Shown here in pieces: positions 41,846 through 49,100 of a DNA stretch of 49,100 nt. The notes beneath the pieces are model-generated. The model was given only the letters and a program-made list of their open reading frames with translations, ran no database searches and was not told the origin of the DNA. Positions within the stretch are counted from its first letter, which is position 1; each line of letters opens with the position of its first letter. Source of the DNA: Deltaproteobacteria bacterium (GTDB taxonomy: Bacteria; Myxococcota; XYA12-FULL-58-9; JAFGEK01); NCBI GenBank assembly GCA_016931625.1, contig JAFGEK010000051.1, positions 1 to 49,100 on the forward strand, in the 5' to 3' direction. Both the position numbers and the translations under genes were made by a program.

Positions 41846-43537
41846 GTGTCTGATACCATTTTGAATCCAATCCTTCCCGGTTTTCATCCCGATCCTTCAA
41901 TTTTACGCATAGGCTCTGATTACTATATCGCCACATCAACCTTTGAATGGTGGCCAGGTGTCCGTATTCATCACTCAAAAGATTTGGTTAACTGGCATCA
42001 TGCTGCTTACGCTCTTACACGTACAAGCCAACTTGATATGATAGGAAATCCTGACTCTGCGGGTATTTGGGCGCCTTGTTTATCCTATCGTGATGGTCTA
42101 TTTTATGTAGTCTATACCAATGTACGTACTTGTTTAGGTGCTTATAAAGATACGCATAATTATTTTGTCACCGCTAAAAAAATTACTGGGCCCTGGTCCG
42201 AACCTACCTATCTAACCAGCATTGGTTTTGATCCATCATTTTTCCACGATGATGATGGGCGCACTTGGTATGTAAGTATGAAATGGGACCATCGCCAAAA
42301 GCATAACCCTTTTCCTGGTATCTTTTTACAAGAATATTCACACAGCGAAAAACGCCTAATCGGCAAATCAAAACTGATATTTAAAGGCTCTAAACTAATG
42401 GTCACTGAAGGGCCGCATATTTATAAACGCAATGGCTGGTATTATTTACTAGTTGCCGAAGGTGGTACTTTTTATTCCCACGCAGCAACACTAACACGCT
42501 CACGTAAAATTACTGGACCATATCAAATTAGCCCCTATCATCCATTATTAACTTCATATAAAAAACCGCGACATTTATTACAACGTGCGGGTCACGCAAG
42601 CTTAGTTGAAACCCAAAATGGCCAATGGTATCTAGCACACTTATGTGGCCGACCGCTTGAATGGCGAGGTGAAGACCGTAATAAAGCTGGTGGTTATGAT
42701 ACGCTACATTGTCCGCTTGGTCGTGAAACCGCAATTCAAGCTGTACAATGGACCGATGATGATTGGTTGCGGTTAAGCCATGGTACTAACACTCCAGAAT
42801 GGACTGTCGCAGCACCCAAATTAAAACGGGTATATGCTACACCAAAATCTGAGTCTGAAATTGATGACTTTGATAGCCTGAAACTTTCGCCTCATTTTAA
42901 CAGTTTACGAAGACCCGTAAATTCAAATTGGCTTTCACTTAAAGCTCGCAAAGGTTTTTTGAGATTATATGGCCATGAATCGTTTAGCTCTGTTCACAAT
43001 CAAAGTTTAATTGCACGACGTTTAGATTCATTTAAAGCAGAAGCTAGTACCGCAATTGAATTTTCACCAAAATCTTTTCAACAGATGGCAGGACTCGTTG
43101 TTTATTATAACTCACATAATCATGCATATTTATACATAACCCATGACAAAGAATTGGGGCGTATACTCACTATCAGCAAAACCGACCGCAACGTTTATAG
43201 TGAAATTAAAAAACCTGTAAGTTTAGACAAAGCTAAACGGGTATGGCTAAAAGTAGTATTTGATCAAACCGTCTTTCGATTTTTCTACGCACTAACAAAA
43301 GATGCTTGGCATCAAATTGGTCAAGAATACTCCATGGCATTCATCTCTGATGAAAACGCAACAAATTTTACTAGTAATACTAAGGCGTTTTCATTCGGAT
43401 TTACAGGGACTTATATCGGCTTAGCATGCCAGGATTTTACTGGTGGGGGTATGCATGCTGATTTTGATTATTTTAGTTATCGCTCTTTTCCAACAACGAT
43501 TGCGTTAAAAAAAAAGTTAAAAACTAAAAAAAAGTAA
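41846..43537 (+). CDS. GH43 family beta-xylosidase/arabinosidase
   Basis: A 563-residue cytoplasmic glycosidase. The N-terminal five-bladed propeller (1-320) has the three carboxylates of the family: Asp16 (GFHPDPSIL, base), Asp129 (IGFDPSFF, pKa modulator) and Glu188 (VTEGPHIY, acid). A C-terminal beta-sandwich (about 345-550) of the type found in GH43 subfamily 11 xylosidases follows (NSNWLSLKARKGFLRLYG, AGLVVYYNSHNHAYLYI). Subfamily 11 enzymes release xylose from xylo-oligosaccharides. The GTG start has AGAGG six bases upstream. The C-terminus is a run of Lys. It follows the GH94 gene after a terminator; no sugar transporter is encoded nearby. Confidence 0.9.
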   Translation: MSDTILNPILPGFHPDPSILRIGSDYYIATSTFEWWPGVRIHHSKDLVNWHHAAYALTRTSQLDMIGNPDSAGIWAPCLSYRDGLFYVVYTNVRTCLGAYKDTHNYFVTAKKITGPWSEPTYLTSIGFDPSFFHDDDGRTWYVSMKWDHRQKHNPFPGIFLQEYSHSEKRLIGKSKLIFKGSKLMVTEGPHIYKRNGWYYLLVAEGGTFYSHAATLTRSRKITGPYQISPYHPLLTSYKKPRHLLQRAGHASLVETQNGQWYLAHLCGRPLEWRGEDRNKAGGYDTLHCPLGRETAIQAVQWTDDDWLRLSHGTNTPEWTVAAPKLKRVYATPKSESEIDDFDSLKLSPHFNSLRRPVNSNWLSLKARKGFLRLYGHESFSSVHNQSLIARRLDSFKAEASTAIEFSPKSFQQMAGLVVYYNSHNHAYLYITHDKELGRILTISKTDRNVYSEIKKPVSLDKAKRVWLKVVFDQTVFRFFYALTKDAWHQIGQEYSMAFISDENATNFTSNTKAFSFGFTGTYIGLACQDFTGGGMHADFDYFSYRSFPTTIALKKKLKTKKK

Positions 43538-43552
43538 TGCCCTCTTAGCAAG

Positions 43553-43576
43553 TAATAATATCATTTTATATTATTA
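43553..43576. terminator. AT-only inverted repeat between convergent genes
   Basis: TAATAATAT (43553-43561) and ATATTATTA (43568-43576) form a perfect 9-bp stem with a 6-base loop at the meeting point of the GH43 (+) and GT2 (-) genes. It overlaps the GT2 stop. A stem without G or C is weak, so a terminator role is uncertain. Confidence 0.3.
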
Positions 43577-44529
43577 AACACGCCACAATTTTCACAAACT
43601 TGCCGCTTCATAGTTGACTGTTCAACAAGTAAATTCGGTCGTCCACGTACTGCATGTAAAATTTCACCGATATATATACCTAGTATACCCAGTATAATAA
43701 ATTGGACTCCCATTAAAGTAGTCAATAATAAAACCGTACTCGGAAAACCTTGAATAGTCGACTCTAATACAAAATATACAATTAACGAATATACACCAAA
43801 GCCTAATGAAAAAAACATACATATGGCGCCAAGCGCTAACGACAAATAAAGAGGCACATCGCTAAAACCAGCAATGCCACTAATAGCTAAGCGTAGCATT
43901 TTTCTTAAAGTATAACGAGATTTTCCGTACGCGCGCTTACCTGGTTGAAAAGACACTGATGTTTGAGTAAACCCCATCCAGGTGCTTAAACCACGTAAAA
44001 ATGGTCGATGCTCTTTACTAGAAGCAAGCACTTGAACCGCACGTTTATCAAATAATCGATAATCAGCCATGCCTGGCATTAATTCAATACCAGAGAGTTT
44101 TTTAAATAATTTATAAAAAAGCCGAGAGGTTAACCGTTTAAACAATGAATGTATATTTTGCTTATCAATACGGATAGTATGCACAATAGCATAACCTTTA
44201 CGCCATTGTGCAATAAGCTCAGGAATAAGCTCAGGTGGATATTCAAGATCTGCATCTATGGTAATAACTGCATCTCCACTCGCAAATTGCATACCAGCAA
44301 TAAGTGCAAGCTGATGACCAAAATTACGTGATAGACGTAAACCCTGCACCTCACTAAAACGCTGATGTAAATCACAAATTACTTTATAGGTATTGTCAGT
44401 ACTCCCATCATCTACAAAAATAATTTCCCAAGTATACGACTCACTGCTTAGGACATTATTTATGCGCTCATATAACGCAGAGATATTATTAGCTTCGTTA
44501 TAAGTTGGAACTACGATCGAGATATCCAT
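43561..44529 (-). CDS. GT2 family polyprenyl-phosphate glycosyltransferase (GtrB/DPM1-like)
   Basis: A 322-residue enzyme. The catalytic domain (1-225) has ISIVVPTYNEANNI, IIFVDDGSTDNTY, LSRNFGHQLALIAGM and AVITIDADLEYPPELI, plus FLRGLSTWMGFTQ and GKSRYTLRKM, as in enzymes that move glucose or a related sugar from a nucleotide to polyprenyl phosphate. Two membrane segments follow at about 228-255 and 265-295. The last 20 residues carry a CxxC (VCENCGVF), an unusual tail. It would prepare lipid-linked sugar for modification of O-antigen or other surface polymers. It starts six bases after the KOW-protein gene and is likely co-transcribed with it. Confidence 0.9.
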   Translation of the reverse strand: MDISIVVPTYNEANNISALYERINNVLSSESYTWEIIFVDDGSTDNTYKVICDLHQRFSEVQGLRLSRNFGHQLALIAGMQFASGDAVITIDADLEYPPELIPELIAQWRKGYAIVHTIRIDKQNIHSLFKRLTSRLFYKLFKKLSGIELMPGMADYRLFDKRAVQVLASSKEHRPFLRGLSTWMGFTQTSVSFQPGKRAYGKSRYTLRKMLRLAISGIAGFSDVPLYLSLALGAICMFFSLGFGVYSLIVYFVLESTIQGFPSTVLLLTTLMGVQFIILGILGIYIGEILHAVRGRPNLLVEQSTMKRQVCENCGVFNNIK

Positions 44530-44535
44530 TGGTAC

Positions 44536-45471
44536 TTAACGTGCTAAAGTCAATTCACTACCAGCTACTACTACCGACATCTTACCCACTCTTACTTTAA
44601 CCTGCGCTTTGGTATCGGCATCCTGTACAATACCGATTTTACCAGTAAATAATCCTGACATAATACGCACTTTATCACCGGCACTAAAAGAAGTAGCCTG
44701 ACGACGCTTTTGTTGTTTTTCTTCTTGCAGTTGTTTTTGAGCTTCAATGTGGTCGTTATCACGTGTCCATGTGACAAAGCGATAAACTGGCAATAGTGCT
44801 TTGATTGCTTCGGCAACTTGATCAACTATTGCTAATTCTGCCGCTATTACTTCTTCAGCAGCAATCGAATAGCCTAATTGCCATGCCGCCGAATTTTGCG
44901 CGAGGTCAGCAGCTTGTTCTTCAAGATGACCGAGGTTGGCATCTGTTACCATCTGCTTTTCATCCCCCAATCCCACGCTCGCGCCTTCTGGCAGGTCTTT
45001 AAATAAATCAAGCAAACGCTCGCGCTCCCAACCTTTTTGTAGTTTAGCAGCAATATTGCGCCGATCTACTTTAGCACCAGCAGCTACATGCAAACCAATC
45101 CAAAGCTCGTTTTGTCTTAAAACTACAGCAATTGATGCATGTTTATCTTGGGGGGCAATGTTAAGTAAGGCCGTTTGATCTAACTTCACTCGCTCAACAA
45201 AACTAGCTAATGCTCCTCGCGATGCCGCATCACGAAACCAAAAAATCCACTGGGCATCGACTTTTTTCTGGTTTGACAAATTTGGCATGTCGTCTGATGC
45301 GCCATGCTCAAGATTAGCAAGTTCATTTGCTAGCTGCTGCTGCAGGCGTTCACATAAGCCCAGCATATTGTCTTTAACGCGCATGCGAGGCAGATTATAG
45401 ACATTGCTCGACCACTTTTCGGGGCTGTAGGTAGCAAATGCTTCTGTGGTAAATGCATTAAAGGGCTTCAT
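44536..45471 (-). CDS. KOW-domain protein of unknown function
   Basis: A 311-residue cytoplasmic protein. The C-terminal 55 residues form a KOW/SH3-like domain (FSAGDKVRIMSGLFTGKIG, VQDADTKAQVKVRVGKM) as in NusG and some ribosomal proteins. The first 230 residues are a mixed alpha/beta domain (WIFWFRDAASRGALASF, IAVVLRQNELWIGLHVAAGA, KLQKGWERERLLDLFKDL) that I do not recognise, followed by a charged helix (KQLQEEKQQKRRQ). It may bind nucleic acid or the transcription or translation machinery. GAGG before the ATG is close to a hairpin (45481-45511). The GT2 gene follows directly. Confidence 0.7.
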   Translation of the reverse strand: MKPFNAFTTEAFATYSPEKWSSNVYNLPRMRVKDNMLGLCERLQQQLANELANLEHGASDDMPNLSNQKKVDAQWIFWFRDAASRGALASFVERVKLDQTALLNIAPQDKHASIAVVLRQNELWIGLHVAAGAKVDRRNIAAKLQKGWERERLLDLFKDLPEGASVGLGDEKQMVTDANLGHLEEQAADLAQNSAAWQLGYSIAAEEVIAAELAIVDQVAEAIKALLPVYRFVTWTRDNDHIEAQKQLQEEKQQKRRQATSFSAGDKVRIMSGLFTGKIGIVQDADTKAQVKVRVGKMSVVVAGSELTLAR

Positions 45472-45480
45472 CTCGTCCTC

Positions 45481-45535
45481 GGCGCTACTGATCCATTATT
45501 CCTACAGCGCCAAAGCCCTATTTCCTGCGCTAGGG
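45481..45535 (-). promoter_or_regulatory. Two tandem hairpins in the leader of the KOW-protein gene
   Basis: GGCGCT (45481-45486) pairs with AGCGCC (45506-45511), and CCCTA (45516-45520) pairs with TAGGG (45531-45535). On the minus strand these stems stand just before the Shine-Dalgarno GAGG of the gene at 44536-45471. They could control its translation, for instance by autoregulation. The rest of this 327-base gap (45536-45798), up to the next gene, holds A-rich sequence and no gene I can support. Confidence 0.35.
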
Positions 45536-45798
45536 TGGTATTCGTCAAGTCGATGATGCGTCAAATTTTAAAAAAAAACCGATCACCAATTGTGCTAACT
45601 ATCTGTTTTTTCGTAACAGCATAAATTCGTCACGCACCGCTAAGCAAAAAAATCACAAAAATCGAGCAACTTTCCGTCCTAACAACACGAAAAAAATAAT
45701 GGTAATAAATAATGACAGGAGATTAATGTCAGCAGATGCATACCCCTAGCATCAAATAATTGAAAGCTGCAATAATAAAGAGAAAAAAGAAGTAACTT

Positions 45799-48700
45799 AT
45801 GAAAAAATATCTCGTCGATAACACCGTTATTTGGTTTCAACCTGGCTATAAATCATTAAAAACCGATGGCGATAATATTGAAAAAGTTGCCCAAGAAATT
45901 ATAAATAAATTAGAAAAATATAATATCGAAATTTCCGCAAAATATACGAATTATAAATATGAATATATCAAAAAAGGTAAAGTTGATGCGAAAAGCTTTT
46001 TAGCAACAATAAAAAAATATGGATTTGATATTAATGATACATTACAACTTTTAGATGATATTGCTAATATTGATAATTATAATAAATCAATTTCTCTCGA
46101 TAACCTCGATTTACAGCAAATAACCAATATCAATGATGGGTGTGATGATAATTATAAAAAATCTGAATCAAAGCTCAACGATTTTGTTAATAAGTCTCCC
46201 TATGCTGCGCTTCTAGTTGATAAAACCGCCAGGCGAGATATTCCCCGATGGTTTTCTCCCTTATGGACAAATCTGCATGTTGAGCTAGCTTCTATGCTTG
46301 CTCAATACTCTACCAGGATGGCAACTCTTAAAAACTCAAATATCCAACTTGAATCACAAGATATAAAATTGTTTTCTGGATGGGCAACGCAGGTAATTGC
46401 CGAAAATAACCCTTCGGGATACGCTTTGCTTTTTGCTTCTGAAAAAGAAAGCAAACAAGTTTTTACCGCCATTTGCGCGCTTTTTCCTGAATACCCAGGT
46501 TGGAAAAATGCTGCAGCAATTATTTGGAAAGGTATAAAAGATAAAGTCAATGCCACTAGTATATCTACAAATCAATTGATAAAGACTTTCCCTAAAAAAC
46601 TACAAGAACCAATCAAGCTCATGGTTAGCGCCAACAATGGGATGGTTGGCTATTTAAAGATACTTAAAAACATCGATGGATTCAATACGTTGACGGTTGA
46701 CGAGCAGCGAACGATCATTGAGTTAAAGCCATATATTCATGACAACCCCTCGATACTTGAGCTAACAGCAAAATTTATGGTTACTGCCCGACCAAATAAC
46801 CGTAGTGAAATAATCAATATAGTAAAAACAATAGATCGAAATAAGCAAATGATTGCGCCTAAGTCAGCCAAAGCGATAACTAAGCTAACCCAAGAAGAGC
46901 AGTTGCTCTATTGGCGGCATTTAACATTTCCTGATGGCCCCTGCGCTTGTGATCTGAAAGATATACTTTTACATCCGTTATATCAATATATACCTAATAT
47001 CTCGAAGCAAAATATTATTTCGCTCCTCAGTGCACGGCAAACTGAGAGCAAATATTTCATGTCCACCAACAACCAAATACCTGTCGGTTATAAATTAGCT
47101 CTCAAATGGATTTTCCAAGCTCTCGAAACCGCAAAAGATAAATGCACCAGCCCGCAATATTGGCAAGCTATAAACGATGTTGTTGAGGATGCTACTCAAT
47201 TTTCCTGCACACTCCGAAATAGTGACTTAACAGCAAATTTTATGACGAATCTTGGGCTCGAGCGACTATTTCATAATAATGAGTTCTGCGCACTACCAAC
47301 TGAACTCAAAGCTGCCGCTTTAAGCTATCTGCACACTTTTGCCGACAAACCAGAAAAGCTATCCATACTGATAGAATTGCTAGAATACCCTCAGCTAGTA
47401 TTCGCATCTAGAGATGAACTTTTTAACTATGTAAACTTAGCCGATTCACTTGCTGAGTCAGATCGATTTTTATTTTTAAATTTCATCACCAGCGATTATT
47501 TTCTGTTGTTTTCCTCGGATGAAAGGCGATGCATTTTTGACGAAATCGCGGTATTAGCAAAAACCAATCACTTTGCGGATACTATCAGCAAAATACAGCC
47601 TTCTTTGGCAATCAAGGCAGCTTTGCAAAACAACGATTTCACCAGCGCTAAAGAACTACTAAATGTCGATGAAGTCCTTATAGCTATTAATACTAATCCA
47701 TCGACTCTATCAAATGCGCATACTGTAAACTCGGCCCTGCAAAATCGCATATGTCTAGCAACTAGCATTCCGACAGAATTAGCTAGCGGTGATGGTGGTA
47801 TTTTTTATTACCTAAATGAGGCTTTTGCTAAGCATAAACAACTAGGTGCGGCTATACGTGAAACCGGCGAGCGCGCTTCGATTGAAAAAAATAAGAACGC
47901 TTTTGCACCGGTGACCTATTCTGGTAGTACTTCGCTTTTGGATGAGGTTGGTATCGATAAAACTACTATAATAGGTATAATGAATACTAATTTTTATATT
48001 TGTGCCAATATTCCAATTCCATCAGGTGAGCTCGATAAAACTCTAACCTGCATCGAAGTGGCACAAAAAGAACATGGCGTTGATAATAAAGTTATTCGTT
48101 TTAACGATTTAACCTTAACCAAAGCCTATGCAAATAGCTATCGTATCATCAATAATACTGCCGCTGGTGAAGCGGTAGTATTAGCAATCTCTACCCATGC
48201 TCGTCCCAATCAACTTTCTACATGCGATGAGAAATCATTATCAATCGAGCACTTAAAAAAATTATATCAGCTTGCTGAAAGTCGTGGCGTACGCTTAGCG
48301 ATAGTTGTTTCAGCATGCTATGGTGGGTCGCTGGTAAATAGTCTGCGCAAAGAAGAACTCGCTAAGATAACTTCTCGAAATCCTGGATATCAATCTGTGC
48401 AAAATCTACAAGCAATTTACGATGGCTTAATCGATGTTCGCACTTCGATTACTAATTATTTCAAACAAGCCGAAGAATTACAAAACGTAATTTTATCTAC
48501 GGCTCACGGCCGGCATACCTTTAAGAAAATTTCTTTAAGCGAAAATCAAATTTTGGCTACCATTGCTAAACTATTTACCAAAGTAAAAAATGCAAGCGGT
48601 AAATTAGAAGCCGGGCAATCATTAGAAACGGCAGTTAAAGATCGCGATTTTATTTTCGCCAAAAAATATAAAGATATCAATAAACGCCGCAATAAATTCG

Positions 48701-49056
48701 ATCACTTCCGTTATAAAGTAAAAGTAAGTTACGATAATACCTATATAGCTGAGCGTAACTATTTAGATGCTACCAAACAATTTATTAAAACGATTTCGAA
48801 TTATTTAATCGACATAGAAAAGGCTCAAATCAAGCTAAAAGAAACAAGCGATTTGCTTGCTGATAAAAGCCTTTTTGCTAAAGCATTAAAAGACCTCAAG
48901 CAATTATTGACTGACCCACGTCTCACTGGAAACGCCGAAACCTTAACCAAAGATGATTTTATCAATCTTCTTGATGCAATCGACGCTTTACTTTCAAAAT
49001 TGCTGATGGCTAGTTTTTCTTACCAAATTAATAGCACGACTGATAATCCACATTAG
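45799..49056 (+). CDS. Large protein with a caspase-like (clan CD) protease domain
   Basis: A 1085-residue protein without signal peptide or membrane segment. Residues 1-130 are Lys/Asn/Ile-rich and of unusual composition. Residues about 130-700 are mostly helical, with no recognised domain. From about 715 an alpha/beta fold follows with the caspase/legumain dyad order: a strand ending in His800 (VVLAISTHARPNQL), then a strand ending in Cys840 (LAIVVSACYGGSLVNSLR), then a further strand NVILSTAHG. The His-Cys spacing of 40 residues is typical of clan CD. The last 150 residues are charged helices, coiled-coil-like. It may be a regulated protease or effector of defence or cell death, but the first 700 residues do not identify a trigger. 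No related gene neighbours are in the window. The ATG at 45799 has a weak purine-rich ribosome site (AAGAAG). Confidence 0.75.
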   Translation: MKKYLVDNTVIWFQPGYKSLKTDGDNIEKVAQEIINKLEKYNIEISAKYTNYKYEYIKKGKVDAKSFLATIKKYGFDINDTLQLLDDIANIDNYNKSISLDNLDLQQITNINDGCDDNYKKSESKLNDFVNKSPYAALLVDKTARRDIPRWFSPLWTNLHVELASMLAQYSTRMATLKNSNIQLESQDIKLFSGWATQVIAENNPSGYALLFASEKESKQVFTAICALFPEYPGWKNAAAIIWKGIKDKVNATSISTNQLIKTFPKKLQEPIKLMVSANNGMVGYLKILKNIDGFNTLTVDEQRTIIELKPYIHDNPSILELTAKFMVTARPNNRSEIINIVKTIDRNKQMIAPKSAKAITKLTQEEQLLYWRHLTFPDGPCACDLKDILLHPLYQYIPNISKQNIISLLSARQTESKYFMSTNNQIPVGYKLALKWIFQALETAKDKCTSPQYWQAINDVVEDATQFSCTLRNSDLTANFMTNLGLERLFHNNEFCALPTELKAAALSYLHTFADKPEKLSILIELLEYPQLVFASRDELFNYVNLADSLAESDRFLFLNFITSDYFLLFSSDERRCIFDEIAVLAKTNHFADTISKIQPSLAIKAALQNNDFTSAKELLNVDEVLIAINTNPSTLSNAHTVNSALQNRICLATSIPTELASGDGGIFYYLNEAFAKHKQLGAAIRETGERASIEKNKNAFAPVTYSGSTSLLDEVGIDKTTIIGIMNTNFYICANIPIPSGELDKTLTCIEVAQKEHGVDNKVIRFNDLTLTKAYANSYRIINNTAAGEAVVLAISTHARPNQLSTCDEKSLSIEHLKKLYQLAESRGVRLAIVVSACYGGSLVNSLRKEELAKITSRNPGYQSVQNLQAIYDGLIDVRTSITNYFKQAEELQNVILSTAHGRHTFKKISLSENQILATIAKLFTKVKNASGKLEAGQSLETAVKDRDFIFAKKYKDINKRRNKFDHFRYKVKVSYDNTYIAERNYLDATKQFIKTISNYLIDIEKAQIKLKETSDLLADKSLFAKALKDLKQLLTDPRLTGNAETLTKDDFINLLDAIDALLSKLLMASFSYQINSTTDNPH

Positions 49057-49100
49057 CTCTTAAGTTACCTTCCCGATGTATTATTTATATAATAATAAAA

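Noticed and set aside
45726-45749. Seven-codon ORF after AGGAG upstream of the caspase-like gene, as a leader peptide
   Set aside because: The spacing to the ATG is only four bases, there is no regulatory codon run and no terminator hairpin follows.

Overview
The window looks like a chromosomal segment of an anaerobic, AT-rich member of the Myxococcota or a related deltaproteobacterial lineage. This is inferred from gene families: DUF2378 (TIGR02265)-like proteins, a Ser/Thr kinase fused to cyclic-nucleotide domains, PilZ, FHA and MJ0042 zinc-ribbon proteins, many TPR lipoproteins, and a Rex-linked NAD-dependent [FeFe] hydrogenase operon. No rRNA, tRNA, complete insertion sequence or CRISPR repeat array was recognised.

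Layout. 1-3.8 kb: a DUF2378-like gene, then a scar. The C-terminal tail of an [FeFe] hydrogenase gene (minus strand) abuts a type II-C cas9 that has lost its 5' part and, in frame, its RuvC-II/HNH region. Apparently intact cas1 and cas2 follow. 3.8-12.4 kb: lipoproteins, a DsbA-like oxidoreductase, an alkaline-phosphatase-superfamily (sulfatase-like) protein, an Slt-type lytic transglycosylase, a kinase with two cNMP-binding domains and a PilZ protein. 12.6-15.8 kb: a cysteine-ladder protein, a TPR protein, a P-loop ATPase and a tandem receiver protein. 15.8-24.5 kb: rex-hydC-hydB-hydA followed at once by a hydrogenase-domain histidine kinase, a stand-alone receiver and a receiver-kinase hybrid. 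This is probably one transcription unit with a candidate Rex operator at its start. 24.6-35.8 kb (minus strand): a repetitive coiled-coil protein, two lipoproteins, an MJ0042/TPR membrane protein, tlyA-xseB-xseA and a double-FHA/TPR membrane protein. 36.0-39.1 kb: a UDP-sugar pyrophosphorylase, a small secreted protein, a MITE-like inverted repeat, and a DUF2378 plus TMEM229-like pair. 39.1-43.5 kb: a GH94 phosphorylase and a GH43 xylosidase, with a possible attenuator and a strong terminator. 43.6-49.1 kb: a GT2 glycosyltransferase, a KOW-domain protein and a 1085-residue protein with a caspase-like (clan CD) His/Cys dyad.

How it fits together. The best-integrated module is the hydrogenase locus. 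HydCBA would couple NADH and possibly ferredoxin to H2. Rex would read the NADH/NAD+ ratio. The fused hydrogenase-like kinase could read H2 or redox state and signal through the adjacent receivers. Points most worth a second look are the eroded Cas9 with intact cas1-cas2, the hydrogenase-histidine kinase fusion, the Ser in the HydA L1 motif, the caspase-like protein and the cysteine-ladder protein.
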